Counted from the first letter of the stretch, positions 35,796-48,900 are shown. The stretch: DNA of 64,000 nt from Lichenostomus cassidix (GCA_008360975.2 CM039182.1:150292656-150356655), one strand, 5' to 3'. Notes: generated by a model from the sequence alone, not told the origin. Numbers and translations are program-made.

Positions 35796-37159
35796 CCAAC
35801 TCAGCGGCTTTGATGGCCACCAGGAACCTCCCTGCTGATCTCAGGGGCTGAGGAACTCGAGTCCTTTGGGGCTGCAGCCAACAGGGAACCGAAGCCATTC
35901 CGTCACATTCCCTCAGCCTCCGAGATCCTGAGGGATATTTCAGCCCCATCAGCTTGGAGAGACATCAAACAGCACCGTCACGCCGTCAACCTCCATGATT
36001 CACCTCCCCACCAAAATCCTGATGGAAAGGCCAGACCCAGACTCTGTCATCAACCAGCCAGGCCTCAGTGCCACCCAAGCCATCGGGCCACCAAGGTGGC
36101 TTGGGCACGCCCCAGCCTGGATGGTGCCCTGGCATGGGGCTTGGAAGCCACCTGGATGTAGCCATTGGGATGTAACCACCCTGTTTGGGGAGGAAAAGGA
36201 GTTGTGGGTGTGAATCATCCTCCTCGGAGTAAGGGACAAAGTTTGTCATTTGGTGGTGGCATCTCTGCAGCCAGGAATGGGAATGATGGAGATCTGGGGG
36301 GAAAAGGGCAGTGAAGAGGGTGATTGGGAGGAGGGAGAAGGAGAAAAAAAAAACAAACAGTATTCTCTTGGAATTTCCCAAAAATAATGAATTCCAGTCC
36401 TCCTCAAGGAGCACACAACTAGCTGGAACAATGCTTGGGAAGAAATAACCCCCTGTCCTTGACAAATCCCACATCTGTCATCGTTTCTTCCACTGAAAAT
36501 GGGGATTTCCTCTTGTCCAATTCCAGCCCTCCTGTTTCATAACACGAGGAGTCAGCATGCAGGAGCTAAACTGGGATCATCCCTACTCCACATCATCCCA
36601 CAGGCCCTGACAAGCCCTGATCCCTCTTTGGAAATCCTGGCCTGTGACAGGAATCTCAGCCATGCCAGGACAAATATTTACAAAAAGACGACCAACATCT
36701 TTGCCACGGGATATTTTGGCTAAGGTTTGAGGAAGAAAAGCAGGTGATAGTGGTTGTGTTTGTCTTCACAACACCTCCATGAGCACTGTGGGGGTTCCAT
36801 GTTTATTTTGTGGGTGTTTTCAGATTAAACTCTAAGATCCAGGGTGGTGTGGGGAGCTGTCATTTGAACCTGCCAGGCCGGTGTGACACAGCTGTGGTGA
36901 CATTTTGAGGGCATCCCCAGGTGTCTGCAGACAGCTTTAGTCCGTTTTGGATCGTCTTCCATAAAAATCAGCATTTTTCACGTCTACTTATTTTAATGGG
37001 CTTTGGGTTCTTGACTCATCCCTTCCATGATGGGTGTTCCAGGCAGGGAGGCCAAGAACTGGAATTTCCAAGGTTTAGTGAAAACTGGGAATCAAATGAG
37101 ATAAGTATATTTTTTTATCTTTGGAAAAGGTGGGACGAGCTCCGTAGAAAATCTCTACT
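35796..37159. other. Gene-poor sequence in the C-D gap
   Basis: No gene or known repeat recognised; open frames up to 162 codons look fortuitous. Confidence 0.45.
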
Positions 37160-37440
37160 CTTCATGGAATCACAGAATGGATTGGATTGGAAGGGAATTT
37201 AAATATTTAATTCCAGCTCCCTGCCATGGGTAGAGACACCTTCCACTATCCCAGGTTGCTCCAAGCCCTGTCCAACCTGGCCTTGGACCCTTCCAGGGAT
37301 GGAGCAGCCACAGCTTCTCTGGGAATTCCATTCCAGGTTCTCACCACCCTCCCAGGGAAGAATTCCTTCCCAATATCCCATATAAATCCACCTTTTTCCA
37401 ATCTTAATCCACTCCCCCTCACCCTATCGCTCCTCCTCAT
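37160..37440 (-). mobile_element. CR1 LINE 3' fragment
   Basis: Reverse-strand copy with CATGGAATCACAGAATGG, CACTATCCCAGGTTGCTCC, CAGGGATGGAGCAGCC and CCTTCCCAATATCCC blocks. Confidence 0.9.
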
Positions 37441-37526
37441 TTATTTTAACTTCTCTGGGTTTGTTTTTTTACCACAAGAAGATCCCAACTGAGAGCAGAA
37501 AAACCCAGTGAGGGTGGAAAAACTCA
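37404..37526. repeat. Copy 2 of the 120-bp duplicated block
   Basis: Second copy of the block at 35298-35420. Here it continues directly from the reverse-strand CR1, suggesting the block rode along with a CR1-linked sequence. Confidence 0.8.
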
Positions 37527-39744
37527 GGCAATGCGTGGGAAGATCCGGATGCTCCGGTTTCTCTCCTGCCTCACTCCCGCTGCCCCAGCCAGGCATGGCA
37601 TCAAAAGCCTGGTTGGGTGGTGAGAACAAGAGCTTGGGCTGGTCCTTGTTACGTCCAGAAACTTGTCACACCTCATGTAATGACCCTGCTGAAACCTCCC
37701 CAGCCATGGCCAGGGACAGCTGTCCCCAGGGAGAGCCCACGCTGGCGGAGGAGCTCTGGAGCCAGGAACAATCCTGGCTGAAACCATCCCAGCCCCACAG
37801 GTGTGGCCAGCAGGGCACAGAAACAAACAGTCCTATCTGAGAACTCAATCGTGGCCATTGCTGGAGGAGCTGATGGGCATTTTTCCCAGCAGGGTTGGCC
37901 AAAAGTTTGAGGCTGTGTTGTTGCTTGGGGTTTTTTTAATTATTATTATTATTTTAGGAAGGCGGGGAATGGTTTTGTCAGGGTTGGGACAGAAGGAGGG
38001 AAGGAATTAGTCCAGCTCAGGAGCATCCCTGCACATTTCAGCTGGGTTTGGCTTCTTCCCACCACCCCAGAGAGCAGCTCAAGCGCCAAAATCAAACCAA
38101 GCCGCTGGCAGAGCATCCCCTCCGAGCCCAGCTCCCAAACACAGGCTTGGAAACCTCATGGATGGCAGCCTGGGAGGGGTGTGGGAATCCAAATCCACCC
38201 ACAGGATCCAGGGAGCAGCAGAAGGGTTGGAAATCCAGCCTGGCTTTGCAGGCACCACCTGCTTGCCAAGGAAAGGGCACGGTAGGAACAACTCGCCCCG
38301 TGTTGATTGTGCACATCGTGTTCCGGGGCTTGGACTCGTTTCCAAATTATTTAACTGTCAGGAGAAGGACAACCAGGTCTTGAGGGGACTTTAAAATGTG
38401 CCAGCAAAGAATTCCAGAGCGTTAAAATCGAGTCTGAGCAGGGAGAGGCATTCCCAAAGTCACGGGAATGGGAGAGTGGTGGTTTTGGGTCCTTAGTCGA
38501 GGAGCAGGGAGGAGGAAGGAAAGAGGATCTCCAGTGGAGAAAGAGCTCCATGAAAATTCCCAGAAATTTCCCCTCCCATTCCTGGCCTGGCATCAGGCTG
38601 TGGTTTTGCTCTCAGCCACCCTCCTGCCTCCCCATGTGGAAAAATCCCACATTTTCCTTTGAGCTGGGATGGAGATGGGATGAAGGAAGAGCCAACGGAA
38701 ACAGATTTGGGATTGGCTGAGCAGCAGGAGAACAAAAGCTCTGCCCTTCTTCCCTGGGCATGACTTTCACAGGGACATCCTGGGAATCTCCTCTCCTCCA
38801 CAGCACCAAGTGGTGCCTCTGGTGGCATTTCCAGAGCCAAAATCCGGCCATGACATCCCCTCTGTCCTGATGGTGGGATGGGTTCTGCCCATTCCCTCCA
38901 GTCCATCTCATTCCACTGGGGAAGGGTGGCCAGGAAAGAGGAGGATGCCCCACACCATCCAAGGAAACCTCAGGAATCCCCAGAAATTGCCTCCTTTGGG
39001 TTTCTCAGCCACCTGGGGATCCTGGGAAGATCCACAAAGTGCTCTGATAACGAAGAAGAGCTGCGAATCAACTTCTGCATCAGTAAATCAGTCCAAAACT
39101 TGGCATTTTCCCACTGTCAACACTGCCGTGCCAAGATACTCCTCCCAGTCCATGGCCAGGAGGAGGATTTGGATGTGTTTTGGGGTTGGAAAGGTGCCAC
39201 AAGCATGTTGTGACACGTGTCCTCACGGTCTGGGGACATCCCCTGCCCTGTGCTGTTTACCTGCCTGGATGGAGCCTCTCCCTGCAGGATTTCACCTCAG
39301 GATCTTTCATGTGTTTGCTTCTTCCCGTTCCTGCGGTGCCAAATTCAGGGTGGAGGATTTGGGGTGGGAGGTGACACGATCTGTGGGGACACTGATGGGA
39401 CAGCCTCCAACCCTCGTCCCTCTGGCTCCAGAGAAGAGGAAGGACCATTTCAGGAATGCCTCAACGCCACTCCTGCCAGTTTCCTTGGAAGCAGGAGAGC
39501 ATCCAAGGGGGAAGCTCTGTGTTTCTGCCACCAAATCTTGGGAACTGGAGGTATTTTGGGGAGTAAAATGTAGTTAAATGTGGAAAACCACCAGACTTTG
39601 CTTCCTCTGAACCCTCCAGCCCCAGAGCAGGCAGCAAACCTTGTGAAGAGCATCTGCCTGCAGATAATCCAACCCTGCAGCAAGGGCCACGTGGCCAGGA
39701 AAAGCTTTGAATTCTAAGCAGAGGGAAAAGAGAAACGTTTTTGC
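37527..39744. other. Gene-poor sequence with a long unassigned frame
   Basis: A 255-codon plus-strand frame (38810-39577) is the longest in the window. It has no signal peptide, motif or compositional pattern that I recognise, and other frames of over 100 codons overlap it. It is not called as a gene. Confidence 0.4.
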
Positions 39745-39990
39745 ACTAAAAAAGGAGAGATTTGGATCAGATATTAGGAAGAAATCCCTCTCTGTGAGGG
39801 TGGTGAGGCCCTGGAATGGAATTCCCAGAGAAGCTGTGGCTGCCCCATCCCTGGAAGTGTCCAAGGCCAGGTTGGATGAGGCTTGGAGCAAGCTGGGATG
39901 GTGGAAGGTGTCCCTGGCCATGGCAGGGGTGGGACTGGATGATCCTGAAGGTCTCTTCCAACCCAAACCATCCTGGCATTCCATGAGGTT
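39745..39990 (+). mobile_element. CR1 LINE 3' fragment
   Basis: GATCAGATATTAGGAAGAAAT, GTGAGGGTGGTGAGGCCC, GCTTGGAGCAAGCTGGG and CTGAAGGTCTCTTCCAACCC blocks. Confidence 0.9.
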
Positions 39991-42900
39991 TTCCTGCTGG
40001 GAGCTGCCTGACGAGCAGACAATCCGGTTCTCCACCTTTTCCAGGGTGGAGCTCATCCCTGAGCTCCTCCTCGCTCTCCTGTGGGCTCTGACAGTGCTGG
40101 GGAGGGGGAGGCAGATCAGTGGAGCTTCCCAAGTTTTTCTGAGGTTTTCTGGACCTCATCCCAGCATCCAGCTCATCCCAGAGACCACATCCAGGTCTCA
40201 GACCTCCTCTGCTGACACCATCAGGACACTCCAAGTTGATCCAGGGTTCCTGGATCCCACCAGACCTGCTGAGCAGCTTCAGCCCACGTGAGACCTGTCA
40301 CCCTGGTGACACCAAACCGGGCAGTGGCCAAGTGACCGAGGCTCTGAGCAATGGCCACACCCTTGTCCTCACCCCCGTGTCTCCACCGAGCTCCTTTGTG
40401 ACGGGGAAAAGGGCAAGGATGGCTTTCTGCAATGTCTGCAGGCCCAGTTCCTGAGAGAACTCCCAGCAAAAGCTTCCCAGGGAGTCAAGGAACAGCATTT
40501 CCGGGGGAGGGAGCGACGTGGGAGCAGCGCTGGTGTTGCTACAACAGGTTCTGGGGAGGAGGAGTGTTCCCAGGTTTTAGAGCTGCAAGGAGCTGGGAGA
40601 GGCACAGACACTGTGGGTGGGGAATGATCCTGCTCCAAGGTCATCCCTGGGCCAGCCTGTTTCATCCCTGGATGAAACATTCCCAGGGGATTGAGATCCA
40701 AAGAGCTCTCCAGGTCACCTGGGGTTGTTATCTCCATTTTTATCATGTGAATCAGACACTGAGTGACTTTCCACAAGGAAGTGGTGGAAAAGCTTGAAGT
40801 CCCACCTGGACCACCATCTCCCAAAAAACCCTGAGAACTTCCCTGCTTCACTTCCCTGGAATTGCTGGAGGAATCAGGGTGAAGACAGGGTGAAAGCTCA
40901 GAGGTGAGGAGGGAAAAATGAGGAATTTCCATTTTTAGTCCAAGTGCCGGCCCTGTGTTCTGGCTGTGACCATTCCTGAAGGGAGCCAGTGGAATTTCGA
41001 GGGGCAGGAAGATGCTCAGGGAATCCTTGCAAAGAAGAAATGTGTAGAAAAATCAGGAAAACTCTCCCAGAATGGGGGGAAAAGTCACAACACCATCCGG
41101 TTTGATCCCCAGCTTTACTCCCCAAAACTCCACCGGTGCCAAGAAAATAAATTTCTCTCCATGCTGCCAGCCCCATCCCAAAAATTTGGGGGATTCTGAT
41201 GGCTTTGCAGCCCTCAGAGAGGGTGGGACAGAGGGTCACACCCCCTTCCAAGCTGCCCATGGATTGAAACCTTGCAGGGCTTTGGGATTTGGATGGAAAT
41301 ATTTCCCAGCAGAGGGTATTGGATGCTCCAGAATTATCCCAAAGCAAGGCACATCCCAAATTGCTGGAGAATGGCCAGGAATCAGCAGGATGGACCTGGG
41401 ATCCTTCCCTGGGCTGCTTCCAAGCCAGCCAGCTCCTTCCTCACTGGGCTGCTCGCTTTTTTCCCTGGAAATCGCTCCAGGATGATGGATCCGTGGCGTG
41501 GGACAGAGGCAGCAGCTCCCTCTCGTGGGCTTTGTCTGGCTCTTCCTGCTGGAAACCAGCCAGAATTCCCCAAGAAAGTGTTTTTTTTATAATATCTTTT
41601 ATCATTGTGTCTCCCCTCCCGCAAGTCAAAATATGCATTAGCGCCCCAGACGTGGAAATTTTGTGGAAAAGTGTGAATTTCCATCAAATTCCACCTCGTA
41701 GGCGGGTGGGGTTTTTATAGTTTTGCCACTTTGTTTTTAATTGATTTTATTTTCCTCACTGAGTCTGGGATTCAAAGCAACTTATTGAGGCATGGGAAGG
41801 GTCAATCCCTTGGATTCACTTGGCCAGAGCCTCTGGAAAGGTTTTGGGGTCTCCAGACCCTGTGCTGGGAGGGGAGAGTCACCCCAAAATCTGCAGTTTG
41901 GGGGGCAGACACAGACTGAGGCATGCAGCATTTAGGTAAGGCCAGGACATGATTCCCAAAAGTTATTTCAGTTTGGAATACCAGAAATCCAATGTGGTTT
42001 ATGAAATCAAAAGTCAAAAAAAAAAAAATTAAAATTTTAAAGGCCACATTTATGATTTTTTGTTTTATTCCATCTTGATGCCAAACAGCACCAGGGATTT
42101 CAGCTTGTAGTTTTTGCTTTGGAAAACTCCTGATTTCCCCAAAAAGCTGGAATTTCCCCCCAAAAAACTGAATTTCCTGCAGCTTTTCCACCCAAGCTTC
42201 CAGCAGGAAACCGTCACAAGCCCAGAGATGTGTTTGTCCCTCCCTGGGAACAGCCAGGTCACTCCTCCCCTCTCCATATTCCTTGGTTTCTGTGACCCAG
42301 CAGGTCACAGGTGACGTTGGTCACCCCAAACCAAAGCAGGACCTCACCCCCTTCCCTGAACCCCACAAAGAATCAGGAAACACCTCTGGGGCTTTGAGAG
42401 AGGAGGTTTGGGGTTTTCCTGCCTGGCCCAACACTCATCTCATGGTGGGGGTGGCAGGGGGACAGTGGGGTGGCCACTGGTCACATGTCACCACCTGATG
42501 TCCAATCTTCCATGAATCCCTTCCTGGGGAATTTTTTCTCCCACTTTTTCAAGGTTTCACAGCTCTGTCCCACTTCCCCCTTCCATCCCAGCTCTCGCCC
42601 ACACGTGATTAATTCCTCCACAGCATTTGGCTCTTGGTGGCTCTGATGGCAAAGGTGAAGGGTGACAACTGTCCTGCCGCCGAAGGAACCACGTCACAAC
42701 TCCATCCAACACCTCCCTGAGGTGTTCAAACTGCTCATTATCCACCACCAGGCGATTATTATTCCGTTTGGAATTGTTGCTCCATCTCAACTCCACGTGA
42801 TCCTGGCTGGCTGCAGGACTCCAAGGGCTCTGGGTTTGCTTTCTGCTTCCTTTTTCAGCGCCCTGCTCAGGGAATTCTCCCTCCCAGGATGGTTTTCCAC

Positions 42901-43379
42901 GCCTTGGAGGACAATATCTCCCTCTCCCCTCTGTCCCCATGTCCATCTGGTTGGGTATTCCCTCCCTAAATTCCTGCAAAAACACCAGGATGAGCCTCTG
43001 GAGCATCTTCACCTCTCTCCAAGCCTGTGGATGGAGTCAGAGAAGCTCAGTGCAGTCTGGAGTGAGGAGAAAAAGAGGTTTTTTTTCCAACCCCTTTTTA
43101 TTTAGGATCCTCCAAACACCTTCCCAATCCGAGGGGTGGATTTTGCCTCGCACAGCTTAGCTCAGAGTCATTTTCTGGGCAGCCTCATCCGTGTGTTAAT
43201 GACTCCCATCTTTGGGAGTCCAAATTGGCCTTAATTCCTGGTGAGAATTAGTGGTTGGGAATCACACCCTCCTCTCCCTCCTCCCTGCACACCTCGGATG
43301 TCTCGGAGAGGAGTAATTTCCACCAGGGTTGATTGGCATGAGGGGAGGAGGGATTTCCATATCCTTGAGCTGCAGTGGG
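39991..43379. other. Gene-poor sequence in the C-D gap
   Basis: No gene recognised. Frames of 140-190 codons exist on both strands (for example 40369-40932 minus, 42557-43012 minus) but none shows a known domain. Confidence 0.45.
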
Positions 43380-43615
43380 AATTACAGGATCGTGGGATGG
43401 TTTGGGGTGGGATGAACCTTCAAGATCACCCAGTTGCAATGGGAATATTTTATTACCCCAGGTTGCTCCAAACTTCATCCAACCTGGCCTTGGACACTGC
43501 CAGGGGTGGAGCAGCCAAAGCTTCCCTGGGAAATCCATCCAGGCCCTCACTCCCTTCCCAATAAAGATTTTCTCCCCAATATCCCATCTAAACCTCCTCT
43601 CTTTTACTTTATTTG
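43380..43615 (-). mobile_element. CR1 LINE 3' fragment
   Basis: Reverse-strand blocks GGTTTGGGGTGGGATGAACC, CCCCAGGTTGCTCC, CAGGGGTGGAGCAGCC and CCCAATATCCCATC. Confidence 0.88.
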
Positions 43616-44694
43616 TAAAAAAAAATAACCCTTTGCTCCTCAGCCATGCCCAGGATGATTTATTTCCCTTTTTCTTATCCATGGATACAAGGAAGCTTTT
43701 CTGCAGCAAAGGCACAGCAAATCAAGTAAAAATAAAAAAAAAAACCAGCCAGTTTTGCTTTAAAGCAGAAAAAAAATCCCTGACTGTGTTTTCCTGCAGG
43801 CTGGGGGAGCTTCTGTCTGCACTGCTGCAGGAAGAATAAATCCAACCCAATGAAATATTAATTATTAGAGTCTGTCCAACTGGGATTCCTCTGTGCTTTC
43901 AGAGAGCGAAGAAATTCTGGCACACAGGAGAAAAACCACACAAATCCCTTTTTTTTTTGTTCTTTTTATGAGGAAATATGTTGTGATGAGTAAATTAAGA
44001 GCTTTGGGTTGAGGGATGGGAGGGGATTTGGAGTGTTCGAGGCTGGGAAATAAAAATTCCTGAAGAGGTCTGGGAAGAGATTGTGGTGCAAATAAGAGGA
44101 AAAAGGAATCACCCAAGTTCCTTCGCACAGCAACTGTGACAAGGAGGGGGTGAAAGGGAGCAGAAATTGATTAATAAAAGAGATATATCCCGGAAAATTC
44201 CTCGTTTTGCAGCGTTTGGGAAGAAATCCTTCATCCCCAGCAGCCCCGGGCTGAGGCAGCCCAGCTCAGCACAGCTCAAAGCCCCTTTTGTCCCTGTTGT
44301 TTACCAGCAATCGGCTTGGAAGCACAACAGGGAGCGTCATCCCTTGGCTGAGGAATGTTTTGCAGATTCGGGAGCTTTGACTCGAGTTTAAAGCATTCCC
44401 ATGATTTTTCCAGAGGAAAATTCCTCTAAAAAGTGCTGCCTGGGAGAAGAGAGACACTCAGAGCACCTCTGGCAGTGAAAAATCTCTGCTCTCTCATTGC
44501 TCATTTCTTCAACTCCTTTTTACCCTCATTTTTCTGCAGCCTCTGGAAACATCTCCGTGAAATATTTGGCCTCTCTGGAATCTCTGTTCTCCTTATAAAA
44601 CCTCTCCAAGGTTCCTCAGCAGCTCAACTCGAATGCTGCCAATGCTTTTCAAGAGGGGAAGGGAAGGAGGAGACAATGATTTCTTCTCTCTGGT

Positions 44695-44960
44695 GTCCAG
44701 GACTTGAGGGAACAACTGGAGCTGCGCCTGGGGAGGGTTGGGCTGGATTTTAGGAAAAGGTTCTTCATCCAGAGGGTGTTTGGGCAGTGGAACAGCTCCC
44801 CAGGGAATGATCACAGCACCAAGAGTTCCAGAAGAGCTTGGCAAAAGCTCTCAGGCACAGGGTGGGATTGTTGGGATGTCCTGTGCAGGGCCAGGAGTTA
44901 GATTTGGAGGATCTTTGTGGGTTCTTTCCAGCTCAGGATATTCCATGATTACCCTGCAGT
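44695..44960 (+). mobile_element. CR1 LINE 3' fragment, diverged
   Basis: GGATTTTAGGAAAAGGTTC, GTGTTTGGGCAGTGG, GGATCTTTGTGGG and CTTTCCAGCTCAGG; an older subfamily than most copies here. Confidence 0.75.
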
Positions 44961-45309
44961 TGCTTTGGAGGATGTCAGAGGGAGAGGTGAATGAATGGAT
45001 TGCTGGAAGACACAATTCCAGCTGGTAGGAATTGTGAATCCAGGGAGCTGCTGGCCCTGGGGGAGGTCATGTGGGTCCAACAACAGCAAAGCAAAGTGAA
45101 GGAAAGGATTCCCCAGGATGCTGGGAGTGAGGTGAGAACAGACAAACAGATGTGCACAGATGTGCAGATAAGAGGGGTTGTCATTTTTGCCCAGAAGTCA
45201 CCACTCTGTGGCTCCAACAGCATCCAAAATAAGATAAAATTCCAGGAAAAACCCCTCTGGAGATGCAGGAGGTGCAGAAGGAACATCTCCCTCCCAAAGC
45301 TGCAGGACA

Positions 45310-45712
45310 GAGGATGACAAAAAAGACACTGAGGGGCTGGAGGGGATGGGAATGGAGGTGGGAACTGGGCTGGGGAAGGGTCTAGACCACCAGGAGCAGC
45401 TGGGAGAGCTGGGAAAGGAGCTCAGCCTGGAGAAAAGGAAGCTCAGGGGGACCTTCTGGATCTGCAGAACTCCCAGACAGGAGGGAGCAGCCGGGGAGGA
45501 TCAGGCTCTGCACCCAGGGAACAGGGACAGGATGGAAGGAAATGGTCTGAAGTTGCTCCAGGGGAGGCTCAGCTTGGAAATCAGGAGGAATTTCTCCATG
45601 GAAAGGGTGTTCAGGCATTGGAAGGAGCTGCCCAGGGAGGTGGTGGAGTTTCCATCCCTGGAGGACCTCAAGGAATGACCAAACGTGGCACTCAGTGCTC
45701 TGGTGAGGACGC
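45310..45712 (+). mobile_element. CR1 LINE 3' fragment downstream of LY6-D
   Basis: GACACTGAGGGGCTGGAGG, CAGCCTGGAGAAAAGGAAGC, GGGTGTTCAGGCATTGG and CATCCCTGGAGGACC blocks. It lies just beyond the likely LY6-D cleavage site, antisense to that gene. Confidence 0.9.
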
Positions 45713-45793
45713 TGGAGCCACAGAGCTCAGGACTGAGAAGAAAACAAGAAGAAGGTTGGGAGACACCACAGCACAAGATGATGACCACAATAC

Positions 45794-45799
45794 TTTATC
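45794..45799 (-). terminator. Possible variant poly(A) signal of LY6-D
   Basis: GATAAA (within AGATAAAG) on the minus strand, 125 nt past the stop. No canonical AATAAA was seen between the stop codon and the CR1 that follows, so this is the best local candidate, though GATAAA is an uncommon variant. Confidence 0.35.
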
Positions 45800-45923
45800 T
45801 ATTCCTCAGGTTTGATGTCCACACCCTGCTGGGGAACCTGGCCAGGCTCTTGAGTCCTTCAGGATCCATTTTCTCCCAGCACTGCTGAGCAGGTGAAGGA
45901 CACAGTTGGGACTCCCTGGCAGC

Positions 45924-48900
45924 TCAGGGCCGAGCCAGCCGGGGACCTGGGCAGGCACTGAGGTTGCACAGGAAGCTTTGGCAGCAGTAGGAGGTGTAGG
46001 TAGCCAGGCCCAGCCTGAAGTTGTGGAATGGGCAGGTCTCGGAGCACTTCTTGGTGATTCTCTTCCAGAAAGACAAAATGCCTGGCCCAGAGAAGGGGGA
46101 GAATGGGATTAGCCATGGGATTTGTTGAGTGCTCCTCGTGCAGGATGGAGTTTGGTTGAGGAGTCCCATTGTCCCCCAACAACCCCAAAGATCAGCATGA
46201 GATCCATCCTGGTCCCACCACGACCCAGCAATTGTTGACAACTTCCTATGAAAGGAATTCCATATCCATGTTGGGCATCCAGCACTTCCCAGCATGGATC
46301 CTCATGTCAAGACCTTTTTAGGTGTACAATGACAATGTTCATTCCCAGATTTAAATCACATTTCTGGGCTTCTCTGCATGAGGGAAATAGTTCTGTTTCC
46401 CTGTGTATCTGGCTTGGGTCAGAACTAGTGTGACCAGCAGGACCAGGGAAGTGATTTCTCCCTTTTCTTGTCGCTGGTGAGGTCACACCTCAAATCTTGG
46501 GATCAGTTTGTGGACCCTCACTGCAATAAAGACATTGAGGGGATGGAGAACGTCCAGGGAAGGGAATGGAGCTGGGAAGGGGCTGGAGCACCAGGAGCAG
46601 CTGAGGGAGCTGGAGGGGCTCAGCCTGGAGACAAGGAGGCTCAGGGGGATCTTCTCATTCTCTACAACTCCCTGAGGGTGCAGCCAAATTGAGGTCAGGT
46701 TCTGCTTCAGGGAACAAGGAATCAAGGTTCAAATTTATTTATTCTTCCTCTGGAGGATCCTTCCCTCAATGTCCCCTGACTTTCCACGCAGAAATAAAAC
46801 CACAGCTAAAGAGGACAATCTCAGCGCGTGAAGGGAAAGAGGATTTCAAACCTCCAGCACTGCCAGGTTGGGTTAGGAAGGACTCCACCTCCCACATGTC
46901 CTTCCCAACGACTCCTCAGCCCAGAACAAATCCAGCCCACACCTCACATCCCGTTCCTGAGTCCCCACCAGGGGATCCAGAGCCACCACCTACCGATTCC
47001 CACGGAGGCCACGTTGGTGACACAGTAGACATCCTTGTCCGAGCACTTCTCAGCCTTCAGGCAGCTCCAGTTGCTCTGCTCCCAGTTGCAGGTGTAGCAG
47101 TACAGGGCGTTTGCTGCAGGAGGAGACACAAAACAGGGAAGAGGGAGATGGAATCATCCTGTATCAGCCATAGTGTGGCCAGCAGGACAGGGCAGGGATT
47201 GTCCCTCTGTGCTGGACACTGCTGAGGTCAAATCCTGTGTCCAGTTATTTTTTTATGGCCATAAAGACATTGAGAGGCTGGAGTGTGTCCAGGGAAGGGA
47301 GCTGGGGAAGGGTTTGGAGCACCAGGAGCAGCTGAGGGAGCTGGGGAGGTTCAGCCTGGAGAAAATGAGGCTCAGGAGGGACCTTCTCACTCTCCACAAC
47401 TCCCTGACAGGAGCCAGGTGACAGTCAGGCTCTTCTGCCAGAGAACAAGGACAGGACAAGAGGAAATGGCCTCAAGTTGTATCAGGGGAGGTTCAGGTTG
47501 GACATCAGGAAGAATTTCTCCACAGAAAGGGTGGTCAGGCATTGGAAGAGGTGGAGTTCCCATCCCTGGAGGTGTCCAAGGAATGACTGGACATGGGAAT
47601 CAGAGCTTTGGTGGTGATCAGGCAAAGGATGGACTTGAGGATCTTGGATCTTTTCCAACCTCAATGAATCTGGGATTCTGTGAAATGCTACTAGTCCTGG
47701 CAGCAAAAATTATCCCCTTCTTTTCACTGAGTCTCAAATGCTCAAGGTGCAGGTCTGATAAAAGCCATGGAGCTGAAAACACCCAACCAACTCTTCCAAT
47801 GCCACATCCAGCCTGGCCTTGGACACTTCCAGGGATGGAACAGCCACAGCTTCTCTGGGCAACCTGTGCCAGAGCCTCCCCACCCTCACAGGGGAGAATG
47901 TTTTCCATATATCCAACCTAAATTTCCCTTTTTCAATTTGATAGGCCAAGGGCACTGGGTTTTGTGTAATTCCTGGAGCAGGGAAGGGCAGGGACTCCTG
48001 AAAGAGTTTCCAAGGATGTGCCAAGGCCTGGAGTCACCTTTTCTACTTGCTGGGGACTATTAAACTGCAGCCTAATGAGGCAGGAAGCTTTGGCAGATGA
48101 AGAGGGTTAATTGGGGCCTCCACAGCCTAAAGTCAGGTTCCCACACCTTTGTCTTTGAGTGGGACATCAATGCCCCCAAAAATAAATCCAGAGCCTGGTT
48201 TGAAGGAAAAAGAAGATGAGGAAAAGGATTTTTTGCTCTCTGCTGTGAGAATTCAGCCCTGAGACACATGCAGTGAATGCTTAATTTTTACTGCCTGGAT
48301 AATCCAGTGTGGATTAGGCCAGGCTTCACTTTGGCACTGAGGACAATCTCCCTGTCTCCCAGGCCTTGTTAACACTTGGAAATCTGTCAGGATCACTGTT
48401 CTGGTGAGCGAACAAAGCTAAATAGCAGAAAGGTATTCTTAGGCCACAATGAGACAGAAATAACTATTCCAAGGAATTCTTTTTCTGCACCAGACGTGTG
48501 GCACAATTCCAAGCGCTGGCAAAGCCTGTCCTGCTCTCCAAAATAAGGTTTATTCCCTCTGGTCTGTAGAGGATATGGGATCACATTCCTTAAAAGGGAA
48601 TATTAATTCTGATTTAATTTATCATGTCTCCGTGAAATAAAATGCACAATCTGTAAAACAATTACTATGCAAATACCCACCACCATTAACCCATTCAGTC
48701 CACATCCCAACTTCTCCCTAATTCCCTGCCTTTGCCCCAAAATCTCTGAAGTCAGCAAGCTGTGGGGTCTCAGAGATGGGTAGAAACAGCTGGACAAGGC
48801 CAGATGTTGGAGGTGTCCTCGAGGACCAGGAACACAGAGCATCGTGCTGTCTCCATCAAAATTCAGAAACAACCACAGCCTTGCACCACCCTGATAGGAA

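Noticed and set aside
38810..39577. 255-codon plus-strand open frame, the longest in the window
   Set aside because: No signal peptide, domain or compositional pattern I recognise, and overlapping frames of more than 100 codons on the same strand suggest a stop-poor GC-rich stretch. It would need transcript or conservation evidence.
42557..43012. 151-codon minus-strand frame with a hydrophobic start
   Set aside because: Considered as a possible retroelement or gene exon, but no motif could be named and no splice or repeat context supports it.
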